From DATJSN01 sp035504095 (lineage in GTDB: Bacteria > Planctomycetota > Phycisphaerae > WQYP01): a stretch of DNA of 38,385 bases. The notes under the pieces were generated by a model. The model did no database searches, was not told the DNA's origin, and saw nothing but the letters and a program-made list of their open reading frames with translations. The stretch lies in the NCBI GenBank assembly GCA_035504095.1, contig DATJSN010000049.1, positions 1-38,385 of the forward strand, in the 5' to 3' direction. Shown in pieces: positions 15,143 through 23,597 of the stretch (position 1 is its first letter; the number at the start of each line of letters is the position of its first letter). The translations under genes and the position numbers were made by a program.

Positions 15143-15643
15143 ATGGAAACGAGCACAGAAAAGGCAAAGGGAAGTTGCTTTGCCGGCGCGATTTTGGCGC
15201 GGGGGTTGGGACTGCTCATTGTCAGACTGGCGGTGGGATCCATTTTTATTTACCACGGGGCTCAAAAAGTATTCGGGGCTTTCGGCGGCATGGGAATGCA
15301 GAAATTCGCCGCCAGCGCCGTGGCGGCTTTACATCCGCCGATTCTTCCAACGATGGCCTGGGCCTGGCTTTCCGCGGGGACGGAATTTTTCGGGGGTTGT
15401 CTGGTTCTGGTCGGCCTGATTACGCGTTTGCCGGCGCTGCTTTTGGTAATCAACATGCTCATGGCGCTGCGCTTGCTTCATATGACCGGAACGGGATTTG
15501 CTGATCCGAATATTGAATTTGTACTATCCCTGATCGCGATGAATGCGCTTCTGGTATTGGCGGGCCCGGGGATTTTGTCGCTGGACGCATTGCTTTTCCG
15601 ATGTGGAAAATGGTGCTTTAGAGCCTCTAACAAAACAAGCTAG
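15143..15643 (+). CDS. DoxX family membrane protein, C-terminus read into TIR element
   Basis: 166 aa with four membrane helices, preceded by AAGGAG at 8-nt spacing. The DoxX signature is clear: ARGLGLLIVRLAVGSIFIYH, then GAQKVFGAFGGMGMQKFAA, WAWLSAGTEFFGGCLVLVGL, and the FVLSLIAMNALLVLAGPG helix. DoxX/DoxD-like proteins are small inner-membrane proteins linked to quinone or thiosulfate redox chemistry and to oxidative-stress complexes; the role here is unknown. Codons 160-166 (RASNKTS) and the TAG stop lie inside TIR element B, so the native C-terminus was replaced at the insertion. The gene is divergent from prmC. Confidence 0.85.
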   Translation: METSTEKAKGSCFAGAILARGLGLLIVRLAVGSIFIYHGAQKVFGAFGGMGMQKFAASAVAALHPPILPTMAWAWLSAGTEFFGGCLVLVGLITRLPALLLVINMLMALRLLHMTGTGFADPNIEFVLSLIAMNALLVLAGPGILSLDALLFRCGKWCFRASNKTS

Positions 15644-15900
15644 GAGCCGCGTTGGGCCACAAATAGCCCAGATGCAAGGCGGAGCGACGAGGCGACCCTG
15701 ATGAAAGATGGGTCGTTGAGTCGCGACAACGCCGCAGATGGGCTATTTGCGGCCCAACCCTTCGGGACGCGGTGCCTTTCGGCCCCATACAGCGTCGCTT
15801 CTCCTCGCTGTATTGTATTTTAATACTTGCATCGTCGAAGCTCCTTGTCTGGGACCAAAATACCCAGCGTCGCGGCCCTATCTTGTTTTGTTAGAGGCTC
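15621..15900 (+). mobile_element. TIR element copy B (MITE-like, structured), over the doxX 3' end
   Basis: 280-bp inverted copy of element A with 19-bp perfect terminal repeats (GAGCCTCTAACAAAACAAG and its complement). It has no coding capacity. 15651-15670 pairs with 15739-15758 at 19 of 20 positions. Within this stem a central hairpin is made of GCGAC/GTCGC (15684-15688 / 15720-15724) and CGACCC/GGGTCG (15693-15698 / 15710-15715). The corresponding arms in copy A have unrelated sequence but pair in the same arrangement. The right half (about 15760-15880) is almost identical to copy A. There is no target duplication (TTTA left, TGGG right), consistent with age or later recombination. Confidence 0.85.
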
Positions 15901-15929
15901 TGGGTCGAAGCCGAAAACGTGAATTGCAC

Positions 15930-16060
15930 AGTGCGGCGTGGGAATGCCGCACTTAAGCCCCAGGTTTCCACCTGGGGCTGTATAGCGGGAATCGATTCAC
16001 AAAAACTGACGAAACTTTCCCGCCATATGGCAATACAGCGCAGGGTGGAAACCCTGCGCT
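15930..16060. repeat. BIME-like pair of inverted REP hairpins
   Basis: Three perfect hairpins occur in 131 bp. First, AGTGCGGC/GCCGCACT with an 8-nt loop (15930-15953). Second, AGCCCCAGGT-TTCC-ACCTGGGGCT (15956-15979). Third, AGCGCAGGGT-GGAA-ACCCTGCGCT (16037-16060). The third, read on the other strand, has the same layout as the second (AGCnnnnGGT-TTCC-ACCnnnnGCT), with different stem bases that still pair. Between them GCTGTAT...AGCGGGAA and TTCCCGCC...ATACAGC also pair, so the whole block can fold as one cruciform. This matches the bipartite REP (BIME) arrangement. It lies downstream of birA (convergent side) and of TIR element B. Confidence 0.8.
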
Positions 16061-16137
16061 CATGGCACGGGTTAACGCCAAACTCAAGCGAAGTACTTGT
16101 GGGTAAAAGTAAGGCCAAAACCGGGGCCGTAGGATGA

Positions 16138-17133
16138 TCAGCTCAGCACGGTGGTTTCGCGGGCGCGGCAGAAGTGGATGGCGCCCGCGCCGTCGCGCAG
16201 AACCAGACCATACATGGGATCGACGTCCGCCACGCGGCCTTCCAGAATGACGCCGCCGCAATTGACGCGCACCATCTGGCCCAGCATGGTGCAGCGCGAA
16301 CGCCATTTTTCCACCAGCGATTCCAGATCGAGTGAGGCCAGACAATATTTTTCCAGTTCATCCAGCAATGCATCTATGACGGCCAGGCGATCGAAATTTC
16401 CGGGGTTAATCATGTCCAGTGAAATGGCGTTCCCGGCGATAGAGGCAGGAAAATCCTCCGGCTTCTGGAGTACGTTAACGCCGATGCCGATGACCACATC
16501 AACGGCCTGTGGATCATCACGATGCGGCCGCGTTTCAATGAGAATGCCGGCCGCCTTTTTATGATCGATCAAAACGTCGTTGGGCCATTTAAGCTGCAAT
16601 TCCCGTTGCGTCAGGCGCTCGAGCGCCTCAGCACAAGCCAGAGCGACGGAGAGTGTCAGGGAATCGTCCGGGAGATTCCTGTTGGGTAGAAGTACGGACA
16701 TGAGCACGCCTTGACCCGCCGGAGAAAACCAGCGATTTTCACGGCGTCCGCGTCCGCGCGTTTGTACGTCCGCAAGGACGACCAGCGGATCATGCGCCTT
16801 GGCAGCGGCCTGAATGGCGACGTCGTTGGTGCTGGCCGTTTTTTCAAAGACCAACACATGGCGTCCAAGGCAACGGCCCGATTTTTCGGTTTCGGCTTCG
16901 AGTACGCCGCGCCACCAGGGCCAGCCTGTGGAGATGAGTTTGATTGTCTCGGGCATTGTTTCCAGATGGCAGCCATGTTTTTGTAGATGATCGGCGGCCC
17001 GTGAGATAAGACTGAGATCAACTGACAGGGCAGCCGAGATTTCTGAAATTTGTTTTCCAGTTCCACCGCTGCGCAGCAGCAGTAGCAGGTTCAACGCGAG
17101 TTCAGGCAGCGGAATTTTTGCGGCGTCGAACAT
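16138..17133 (-). CDS. birA: BirA: biotin--protein ligase with N-terminal DNA-binding domain
   Basis: 331 aa. It ligates biotin to the acetyl-CoA carboxylase carrier protein, and the bifunctional class also represses biotin genes. A winged-helix-like domain occupies residues ~10-65 (SGGTGKQISEISAALSVDLS). The catalytic core has TASTNDVA (99-106), the biotinyl-AMP loop GRGRRENRW (127-135), LKWPNDVLID (181-190), KKAAGILIE and VVIGIGVNV. A C-terminal SH3-like domain (VNCGGVILEGRVADVDPMYG) follows. The classical loop is GRGRRGRxW; here one Gly-Arg is Glu-Asn, a tolerated variant. It follows nadC by 10 bp on the same strand, so the two cofactor genes form an operon. Confidence 0.9.
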   Translation of the reverse strand: MFDAAKIPLPELALNLLLLLRSGGTGKQISEISAALSVDLSLISRAADHLQKHGCHLETMPETIKLISTGWPWWRGVLEAETEKSGRCLGRHVLVFEKTASTNDVAIQAAAKAHDPLVVLADVQTRGRGRRENRWFSPAGQGVLMSVLLPNRNLPDDSLTLSVALACAEALERLTQRELQLKWPNDVLIDHKKAAGILIETRPHRDDPQAVDVVIGIGVNVLQKPEDFPASIAGNAISLDMINPGNFDRLAVIDALLDELEKYCLASLDLESLVEKWRSRCTMLGQMVRVNCGGVILEGRVADVDPMYGLVLRDGAGAIHFCRARETTVLS

Positions 17134-17143
17134 AGCTGTTTCG

Positions 17144-18058
17144 TCAAAGATTTTTGAATTCCATTGAAAGATCGAGAATCGGCGCTGAATGCGTCAGTGC
17201 ACCAATGCTGATACGGTCGACGCCGATAGCGGCATAGGCTGCGAGATTTTCCAGCGTAATACCGCCGGATGCTTCAAGCAACGGCCGGCCCGCGGCGCTG
17301 TGACGATTGCGCAGTTCCACAGCGTGGGACATCAATTCCGGGGTCATATTGTCCAGAAGAATGATGTCCGCTCCACCGCCGGGAAGCGCTTCAGCAAGTT
17401 GATCGAGAGTTTCCACTTCAAGCCATAGTGTGATTTTAGGGTCGAGTTTGGCGCGAACCTCAGCGGTGAGTTTGGCCAGCGACAAATTTTTCCCAAGCCG
17501 GTTACGCAGGGCCGTCAAATGATTATCTTTGAGCATGACGCCGTCATAAAGCCCCATGCGATGGTTGACGCCGCCGCCGCAGGCCACGGCATATTTTTCC
17601 AACAGCCGCCAACCAGGAGTGGTCTTGCGCGTGTCGCAAATTTGCGTTTTAGCGCCGATTTTGCGGACCAGGGCGACATAGTGGCTGGTGAGCGTGGCGA
17701 TTCCGGATAAGTGGGAAAGAAAATTCAGTACAACGCGTTCTGCTGATAGAAGCGGTCCGGCGGGTCCGGATATTTCGCCGACAGTTTCTCCGGCGGCAAC
17801 CGTTTGTGAATCGTTGACGCGGGCTGACCAGACAAGTGCGGCGCTATAGTGCCGGAGAATTTCCGGCATAAGGAAAGTGCCGGCGATAACGCCGCTGGAG
17901 CGTGCGATGATGGATCCCGCGGCCCGCAATGAATCAGGAATGGCGATTTTTACAGTTTGGTCGCCGGCGCCGGCAGGCGATCCGCCGAGGTCCTCGGCAA
18001 CCGCGAGTTGAATTAATTCGGCGATGCCTTTATCGATAGGCGGCGGTTTTGGCACCAT
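17144..18058 (-). CDS. nadC: Nicotinate-nucleotide diphosphorylase (carboxylating) NadC
   Basis: 304 aa; converts quinolinate and PRPP to nicotinate mononucleotide in de novo NAD synthesis. Diagnostic segments are LNFLSHLSGIATLT, the catalytic ICDTRKTTPGWRLLEKYAV, CGGGVNHRMGLYDGVMLKDN, LWLEVETLDQ, DIILLDNMTPE and LEASGGITLENL with ISIGALTHSAPILDLS at the end. AGGAG lies close to the start (3 nt to ATG, 6 nt to the adjacent GTG), so initiation could be at either. No nadA or nadB is adjacent. It is the first gene of a nadC-birA pair, divergent from the pterin dehydratase gene. Confidence 0.92.
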   Translation of the reverse strand: MVPKPPPIDKGIAELIQLAVAEDLGGSPAGAGDQTVKIAIPDSLRAAGSIIARSSGVIAGTFLMPEILRHYSAALVWSARVNDSQTVAAGETVGEISGPAGPLLSAERVVLNFLSHLSGIATLTSHYVALVRKIGAKTQICDTRKTTPGWRLLEKYAVACGGGVNHRMGLYDGVMLKDNHLTALRNRLGKNLSLAKLTAEVRAKLDPKITLWLEVETLDQLAEALPGGGADIILLDNMTPELMSHAVELRNRHSAAGRPLLEASGGITLENLAAYAAIGVDRISIGALTHSAPILDLSMEFKNL

Positions 18059-18133
18059 ATTCTCCTGTTTTTGACTCCGCTATTCTCGCGCCTGTTGAGT
18101 TATAATGCCAAATGGTAAACAAGGGGGTATTTT

Positions 18134-18493
18134 ATGGCCAAGACCGGGCAAACATCGGACGCCAAAACGGATTTTACACAACGGCGCTGCAAGCCATGCG
18201 AAGGAGGAGTCGAGCCGTTCACCGCGGCCCAGATCAAGCAAATTCTGCCGGCGCTTTCAGGGTGGGAATATCTCGACGGCTGGTTGGAACGCACGTTTAA
18301 ATACGCCGATTACTACCAGACCATGGCGTTTGTGAACATGGTGGCCTGGTTATCGCATATGGAAAACCATCATCCGGATATGGAAGTCGGGTATAATAAG
18401 GTGCGCATTCGGTACAAAACCCATGCCATCAACGGCCTGTCGGAGAACGATTTCATCTGTGCCTCGAAGATAAATAAAATGCTTCTTCTGTGA
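18134..18493 (+). CDS. 4a-hydroxytetrahydrobiopterin dehydratase (PCD/DCoH family)
   Basis: 119 aa; AGGGGG precedes the ATG. The catalytic signature of pterin-4a-carbinolamine dehydratase is present: FVNMVAWLSHMENHHPDMEV, with the ENHHP triad, then YNKVRIRYKTHAINGLSEND, in which T-H is the third conserved histidine site. The family recycles pterin cofactor after aromatic amino acid hydroxylation; bacterial members without phenylalanine hydroxylase nearby may instead act in molybdopterin or folate chemistry. No phhA is adjacent. The N-terminal ~30 residues contain two Cys (RRCKPC), a common N-terminal feature of the family. It is 54 bp upstream of the GT28-like gene on the same strand. Confidence 0.9.
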   Translation: MAKTGQTSDAKTDFTQRRCKPCEGGVEPFTAAQIKQILPALSGWEYLDGWLERTFKYADYYQTMAFVNMVAWLSHMENHHPDMEVGYNKVRIRYKTHAINGLSENDFICASKINKMLLL

Positions 18494-18547
18494 AAACAGG
18501 AAGGAGCATGGGAAGCGCCAAATCCGGTTTGAGATAGATTTTGAGCG

Positions 18548-19795
18548 ATGGATATGGACGAGCAAATACAAAATCCACGAAGGGTATTGATTCTTTCCGC
18601 TTCGGCGGGAGCGGGGCATGTGCGCGCCGCGGAGGCGCTTTTGAAGGTGTTCGACGGCCATTCGGGTGTGAGTGAAGTTGCACACTGGGACATGCTCAAA
18701 TACACCACCAAAATTTTCCGGCACATCTATTCACAGGTATATCTGGATCTGATCAATCATGCTCCGACCATGCTGGGCATTCTGTATGACACGCTGGATA
18801 AACCCTGGCAAAAGGAAAAGGCTCGCCTGGCATTTGAAAAATTCAACGCGGGCCCGTTTCTTAAGGCCGTAACCAAGTTCGCTCCGGATCTGATCGTCTG
18901 CACGCACTTTACCCCCGCGGCGCTGACCGCGTGGCTTTATGAAAACAAGCGGCTCTCGGTCAAGCCGGCGATTGTGGTGACGGATTTTGATTGCCACGCC
19001 ACGTGGCTGACGCATACGTATTTGTATTATTTTGTCATTCTCGACGAAACACGCGAGCATCTGATTCGTCTGGGAATCGATCCGGCACGCATTTGTGTTT
19101 CGGGCATTCCGATTGATCCGGTTTTTATGAAGCCCAAGACGCAGAAAGAATCGCGCCGGCGTCTGGAACTCCGTGAAGATCTGTTTACGATCCTGGTTTC
19201 GGCAGGCGGCAACGGGGTTGGGCCGATGGAGATGCTCGTTGCGGAATTGTTGCAGATCAACAGGCCTGTGCAGATTGTGGTAATCGCCGGACGGAGTGTC
19301 GAACTCAAAACCCGTCTGGATGAACTTGCAGCACAGGTCAACGGGCAGGGGCCGGTGCGCCTTGTTCCGGTTGGCTATACCAACCAGATGGATGAATACA
19401 TGGCCGCCGCGGACATCCTGCTCGGTAAACCCGGAGGCATGACCAGCGGCGAGGCGATGGCCCGCAATTTACCGATGTGTATTTTTAATCCAATTCCGGG
19501 CCAGGAGGAACGCAACAGCGATCACCTGCTGGAACTGGGCACGGCGATACGCTGCAATAATCTTCCTACCACCGCCTATAAGCTGCAGTTATTAATGGAT
19601 GATCCGAAACGACTGGCCATGATGCGCCAAAATACGGCTAAAATCGCCCATCCGGATTCCGCGAAAACTATTGTCGATACATTGTTGAATATGCCGTCCC
19701 AGCGGCCGCCACACAAACGCCGTGGGAATATTGGTAAACGTTTGCGCGTCGGTGGAAGACTTCTGGGCGCGCGAATGCTCAACCGTGTTAAATAG
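18548..19795 (+). CDS. MGDG-synthase/GT28-type glycosyltransferase (UgtP-like)
   Basis: 415 aa. The N-terminus RRVLILSASAGAGHVRAAEA carries the Gly-rich donor/lipid-binding motif of the MGDG_synth family, with the conserved His. The middle contains DLIVCTHFTPAALTAWLYEN and VVTDFDCHATWLTHTYLYYF. The C-terminal GT28 half has LVSAGGNGVGPMEMLV, the PVGYTNQMDEYMAAADILLG segment, and the sugar-nucleotide motif KPGGMTSGEAMARNLPMCIF then PIPGQEERNSDHL. It probably glycosylates diacylglycerol at the inner membrane, making glycolipids; the sugar is unknown. Its leader contains TTTGAGATAGATTTTGAG, also found before prmC and FKBP. queA starts 4 bp after its stop. Confidence 0.88.
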   Translation: MDMDEQIQNPRRVLILSASAGAGHVRAAEALLKVFDGHSGVSEVAHWDMLKYTTKIFRHIYSQVYLDLINHAPTMLGILYDTLDKPWQKEKARLAFEKFNAGPFLKAVTKFAPDLIVCTHFTPAALTAWLYENKRLSVKPAIVVTDFDCHATWLTHTYLYYFVILDETREHLIRLGIDPARICVSGIPIDPVFMKPKTQKESRRRLELREDLFTILVSAGGNGVGPMEMLVAELLQINRPVQIVVIAGRSVELKTRLDELAAQVNGQGPVRLVPVGYTNQMDEYMAAADILLGKPGGMTSGEAMARNLPMCIFNPIPGQEERNSDHLLELGTAIRCNNLPTTAYKLQLLMDDPKRLAMMRQNTAKIAHPDSAKTIVDTLLNMPSQRPPHKRRGNIGKRLRVGGRLLGARMLNRVK

Positions 19796-19799
19796 CTCC

Positions 19800-20882
19800 A
19801 TGCTGACCGACGAACTCGACTACACCCTGCCGCCGTCGCTGATTGCCCGGCGGCCGGCCCGACCGCGCGACAGCAGTCGATTGATGGTCTACCGGCGGTC
19901 GGCGGATTTACTCGAACATCATATTTTTTCCGATCTACCCGGCCTTCTGGAACCAAACGACCTGCTGGTGCTTAACGATACACGCGTGATGCCGGCAAAA
20001 CTTCGTTTGAAAAAAAAATCCGGAGCGCGGATTGAGGGGTTATTTCTGGAAGAAATAAACCCCGGCCGGTGGCGTGTGATGCTCCAGTCGCGCGGACGCT
20101 GTGCGCCGGGTTTAATTATGCAGGCCCTCGACGTTCGCGGCGAAGTCAGCCCAATTGCGCTGACCTTGGAAAAACGAACGCCGGAAAAAGGACAATGGAT
20201 CGCATCGCTGAATAGCACTAAGCCTGCGGCGGACATTCTGGAACAAATCGGAGCGGTTCCACTGCCTCCCTATATTCAAAAAGCCCGTGGGAGCAATTTT
20301 TTGGACTCATTTGATGATGATAAGGTTGACTATCAGACCGTATATGCTCGCGAATCCGGCGCCGTGGCGGCGCCAACTGCGGGGTTGCATTTTACGCCTA
20401 AAGTATTCGCCGGACTTGCCGCACGAGGTGTTCAATCCACCTATTTGACTTTGCATGTGGGTCTGGGAACTTTTTTTCCGGTTCAGACAGAGCGGTTGGA
20501 AGACCATCCGATGCATCGGGAATTCTTTACGATTCCAGAGCAAACCATTCAAGCCATTCGGAGGCAACGTGCGCACGGCGGACGAATGATTGCCGTGGGC
20601 ACAACCAGCGTAAGAGCAATGGAATCCGCCGCCGGTCGAATATTGGACGAAACGAAAAACACAGAGACTATTATTGACCGTACTGATTTATTAATCGCGC
20701 CGGGTTATCAGTTCCAGTCGATCGATGGAATGATTACTAATTTCCATCTGCCGCGCAGCACACTTTTGGCTTTAGTGGCGGCTTTGGTAGGGCTGGAAAA
20801 GCTCAGGAAACTCTATGAGATCGCGGTAAAAGCAAACTACCGTTTTTACAGTTATGGCGATGCGATGCTGATTTTGCCGTGA
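19800..20882 (+). CDS. queA: S-adenosylmethionine:tRNA ribosyltransferase-isomerase QueA
   Basis: 360 aa from the ATG at 19800, which gives the usual QueA start (LTDELDYTLPPSLIARRPAR); upstream in-frame ATGs lie in the preceding gene. QueA transfers and rearranges the ribosyl group of SAM onto 7-aminomethyl-7-deazaguanine in tRNA, making epoxyqueuosine. Recognisable blocks are LLVLNDTRVMPAKLRLKKKS, GAVPLPPYIQKARG, the YQTVYARESGAVAAPTAGLH motif, TLHVGLGTFFPVQTE, and GMITNFHLPRSTLLALVAAL. There is no visible ribosome binding site, so translation is probably coupled to the GT28-like gene 4 bp upstream. It converges with apt, 5 bp apart. Confidence 0.93.
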   Translation: MLTDELDYTLPPSLIARRPARPRDSSRLMVYRRSADLLEHHIFSDLPGLLEPNDLLVLNDTRVMPAKLRLKKKSGARIEGLFLEEINPGRWRVMLQSRGRCAPGLIMQALDVRGEVSPIALTLEKRTPEKGQWIASLNSTKPAADILEQIGAVPLPPYIQKARGSNFLDSFDDDKVDYQTVYARESGAVAAPTAGLHFTPKVFAGLAARGVQSTYLTLHVGLGTFFPVQTERLEDHPMHREFFTIPEQTIQAIRRQRAHGGRMIAVGTTSVRAMESAAGRILDETKNTETIIDRTDLLIAPGYQFQSIDGMITNFHLPRSTLLALVAALVGLEKLRKLYEIAVKANYRFYSYGDAMLILP

Positions 20883-20887
20883 AAAAT

Positions 20888-21412
20888 TTATTCTTTATCG
20901 TAAGCAATGACGCTGTGCAGGTCATATTTACTGAAACGTTTTCGACCGTTTAGAAAAGCCAGTTCGATAAGAATAGCAATGCCGGAGACATGGCCTCCAA
21001 GTTTTTCCACCAATTTACAACACGCATCCATCGTGCCGCCGGTGGCCAGAAGATCATCGACAATCAGGCAGTGCTGATCTTTGACGATGGCGTCTGTGTG
21101 CATTTCCAGCGTATCCTGACCATACTCTAAATCGTAAGTATGGGAAATTTTTTCCGCGGGTAATTTGCGCGGTTTGCGGATCGGGATAAAGCCGCAGGAA
21201 AGTGCCTGGGCTACGGCCGTGCCGAAAATAAAGCCGCGCGACTCAGCGCCGACGACCAGTTCAATTTTTTTTCCGCGAAAGGGATTGGCCATAAGCTCCA
21301 CGGCCAGGGCCAGACCGGCGGGATCGCGGAGCAGCGGGGTAATATCTTTGAAAATAATGCCGGGTTTTGGAAAACCTGACACATCACGAATAAGTTTTTT
21401 TAAATCCCGCAT
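20888..21412 (-). CDS. apt: Adenine phosphoribosyltransferase
   Basis: 174 aa from the ATG at 21412 (GGAG 9 nt upstream); an in-frame start at 21442 adds ten residues. Apt salvages adenine to AMP with PRPP. Sequence hallmarks are VSGFPKPGIIFKDITPLLRD, VVGAESRGFIFGTAVAQAL, RKPRKLPAEKISHTYDLEYG, and the PRPP-binding loop CLIVDDLLATGGTM. The gene is a single-gene unit on the minus strand; its start is 97 bp from the DinG-like gene end, and it converges on queA with almost no spacer, so terminators for the two must overlap coding sequence or be rho-dependent. Confidence 0.93.
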   Translation of the reverse strand: MRDLKKLIRDVSGFPKPGIIFKDITPLLRDPAGLALAVELMANPFRGKKIELVVGAESRGFIFGTAVAQALSCGFIPIRKPRKLPAEKISHTYDLEYGQDTLEMHTDAIVKDQHCLIVDDLLATGGTMDACCKLVEKLGGHVSGIAILIELAFLNGRKRFSKYDLHSVIAYDKE

Positions 21413-21508
21413 AAGAGAATTCTCCAGCAATAAAGATGCCAAGCATAATAACGCGGTAATGGGAATCCGTCTCAGAGTCGGATAAAGCGAGATTGCGGCA
21501 ATGTTTGG

Positions 21509-23569
21509 TTACACCCGCACCACTTTACACTCCGGCAGAGCTTCCAAAAACACTTTGCCATAGGGCCGCGTGACGATGCGTCTGTCGAGCACTACAACGA
21601 TGCCTGTATCCTCATGCGTGCGAATCAGCCGTCCGAAACCCTGACGAAGCTTAATGACGGCCTCAGGCAGGGAATAATCGCCAAATGCATTGCCGCCGGC
21701 CTTTTCAAGTGCTTCCAGTCGCGCTTCGGTCAGCGGCTGGTCGGGTACGGCAAAGGGTAAACGCGTAATGATGACATTGGAAAGCGCATCGCCGGGTACG
21801 TCCACGCCTTGCCAGAATGAATCGGTTCCCAGCAGCACGCTGTTTTTTTGATTCTTAAATCGCGAGAGAAGCTGGCTGCGGGAAAGTTTTTTCCCCTGCA
21901 CCAAAAGCGGATAACCAAGTTGGGCCAGGTGCGGCTCCAGAATTTCCGCAGCGCGATTCAGGGCCGAATAGCTGGTGAAGAGTACAAACGCCCGTCCCTG
22001 CGTTTGCCTCAAATAATGAACCGCACGTTCCATGGCCTGGGGCAGGTATGAAGCATCGTCCGGGTCGGGTAAATGGGTCTCCAGGTAAAGTGTGACTTGT
22101 TTGGGGTAATCAAAAGGCGACCCAAGTTGCAATTCGGCGCCGCCGGATAATCCCAGCCGGGAACGCAAAAAAGCAAATGGACCATTCTCTTGGGCGTTTC
22201 GCGAGGGTCCGGCGGCGAGTGTGGCGCTGGTAAGGACCACGGACGGGACCTGATCGAATAAATTCGCCTTGAGATGTTCCGCGACGTTGATCGGGCAGCA
22301 ATGCAGTGAGAGCCTGCGATGCATTTTGCCGCTATTTTCCAGCCAATAAACCGATTCCGGCTGCTCCTGGCAGAGAATGGCCTTGAGGGCTACGCAATGA
22401 GCACGGCAGCGATTGGCCAGGCTGTTGACTTCGAAACGGTCTTTTTCTGCGTCGTAAAGCTTTCCCGTTACTGGTTCGCCTTCGGAAGGGTCGTCTGGAA
22501 TGTCGTCCGGCGCCCTGCCGGTTTTAAGCGATAGCTGCACCACGATGGTGTGCAAAACGCGTTCCAGCGCCTCCAGCGCTGCGGAGAGAGTATTTTCCAC
22601 GACGTTAGGCGTCCGAATTCTTCCGTTAGCCGGGGCACTGGTCTGTTTCCAACGGGCGAGCGAATCAAAGAATTTTTTTGCTGCTTCATGCGCATCTTCA
22701 GCGGCGTTCTGTGCGGCAACTTGCGCGGCAATGTCAATGGATATTAAACCAGACAAAATTCCACGGTGATTAACGGGATTAAAAATACTTGTCAGCAATT
22801 GCCGCACGCCCGCTTCGCTGAGGCTCAAACCCAGGTGATCGGCCGCGACGGATTCAATCGTGTGGGCCTCATCAAGCACCACCATGTCATACTTCGGAAG
22901 CATGCTGGTGCCTAAACGGCGCAGAGCCAGGTCAGCGAAAAACATGGCATGATTGCAGATTAAAATCTGACCGTTCGCTATACGCCGCCGGCTCGCCTGA
23001 TAGAAACAGGGTTGATAAAACTTGCAACGCCGACCCATGCAGTTGCCATGCTCGGCGCAGACTTTATCCCAGACGTTCCAGGCTGGCTGGCGGGGCAGAT
23101 CAGAAAGTGAACCTTCGCTTGTGGTTTTGGACCAGCGATGGATGAGATCCAGATCATCCAGCAACGGCTCTTCGGTAAATAAATGGTGGCTTTTAGCAAG
23201 CGTTTGTTCGAGGCGGCGCTGACAGAGGTAATTTGACCGGCCCTTGCACAGTACGGCGGAAAATTCTTCACCCAACGCCGCGCGAAGAAAGGGAATATCC
23301 TTATCAATCAATTGTTCCTGAAGGCTTATCGTATGCGTGGAAATAACGACCCGCTTGCGTTGTTGGGTCACCTGACGTATCGCCGGAATCAGGTAGGCGA
23401 ACGATTTACCCACGCCGGTGCCGGCTTCCACAATCAGATGTTGCGAATTTTGGAAGGCTTCATCAACCGCCGCCGCCATTTTTACCTGCTGCGGGCGAAG
23501 CTGAAAATTAGCCATACGCCGGGCGACCGGTCCATCGGGCGAAAGTAGCTGTTGGCTGTTCATGGCCAT
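21509..23569 (-). CDS. dinG: DinG-like ATP-dependent DNA helicase with Fe-S cluster
   Basis: 686 aa, an XPD/DinG superfamily-2 helicase. It has Walker A AGTGVGKS (residues 49-56), the DEAH box at 233-236 (VVLDEAHTIES), and C-terminal motifs LGTDSFWQGVDVPGDALSNV and LRQGFGRLIRTHEDTGIVVV. Cysteines C116, C177, C182 and C188 match the spacing of the four Fe-S ligands of E. coli DinG. The enzyme unwinds 5'-3' and resolves R-loops and replication blocks. Because YoaA and DinG are close, the name is by similarity. Starts at 23569 or 23563 are possible; the second has GGGTGA at better spacing. It is divergent from mfd with about 28 bp between. Confidence 0.88.
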   Translation of the reverse strand: MAMNSQQLLSPDGPVARRMANFQLRPQQVKMAAAVDEAFQNSQHLIVEAGTGVGKSFAYLIPAIRQVTQQRKRVVISTHTISLQEQLIDKDIPFLRAALGEEFSAVLCKGRSNYLCQRRLEQTLAKSHHLFTEEPLLDDLDLIHRWSKTTSEGSLSDLPRQPAWNVWDKVCAEHGNCMGRRCKFYQPCFYQASRRRIANGQILICNHAMFFADLALRRLGTSMLPKYDMVVLDEAHTIESVAADHLGLSLSEAGVRQLLTSIFNPVNHRGILSGLISIDIAAQVAAQNAAEDAHEAAKKFFDSLARWKQTSAPANGRIRTPNVVENTLSAALEALERVLHTIVVQLSLKTGRAPDDIPDDPSEGEPVTGKLYDAEKDRFEVNSLANRCRAHCVALKAILCQEQPESVYWLENSGKMHRRLSLHCCPINVAEHLKANLFDQVPSVVLTSATLAAGPSRNAQENGPFAFLRSRLGLSGGAELQLGSPFDYPKQVTLYLETHLPDPDDASYLPQAMERAVHYLRQTQGRAFVLFTSYSALNRAAEILEPHLAQLGYPLLVQGKKLSRSQLLSRFKNQKNSVLLGTDSFWQGVDVPGDALSNVIITRLPFAVPDQPLTEARLEALEKAGGNAFGDYSLPEAVIKLRQGFGRLIRTHEDTGIVVVLDRRIVTRPYGKVFLEALPECKVVRV

Positions 23570-23597
23570 TCACCCATAGAATAACCGAGAGTTGAAT

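Noticed and set aside
18071..18106. Promoter TTGACT with TATAAT before the pterin dehydratase gene
   Set aside because: The TATAAT is good but the spacing to TTGACT is 24 bp, too long for a sigma-70 promoter; no other -35 box stands out.
19722..19799. Upstream start for queA
   Set aside because: In-frame ATG at 19722 lies inside the preceding glycosyltransferase gene and adds residues absent from QueA.
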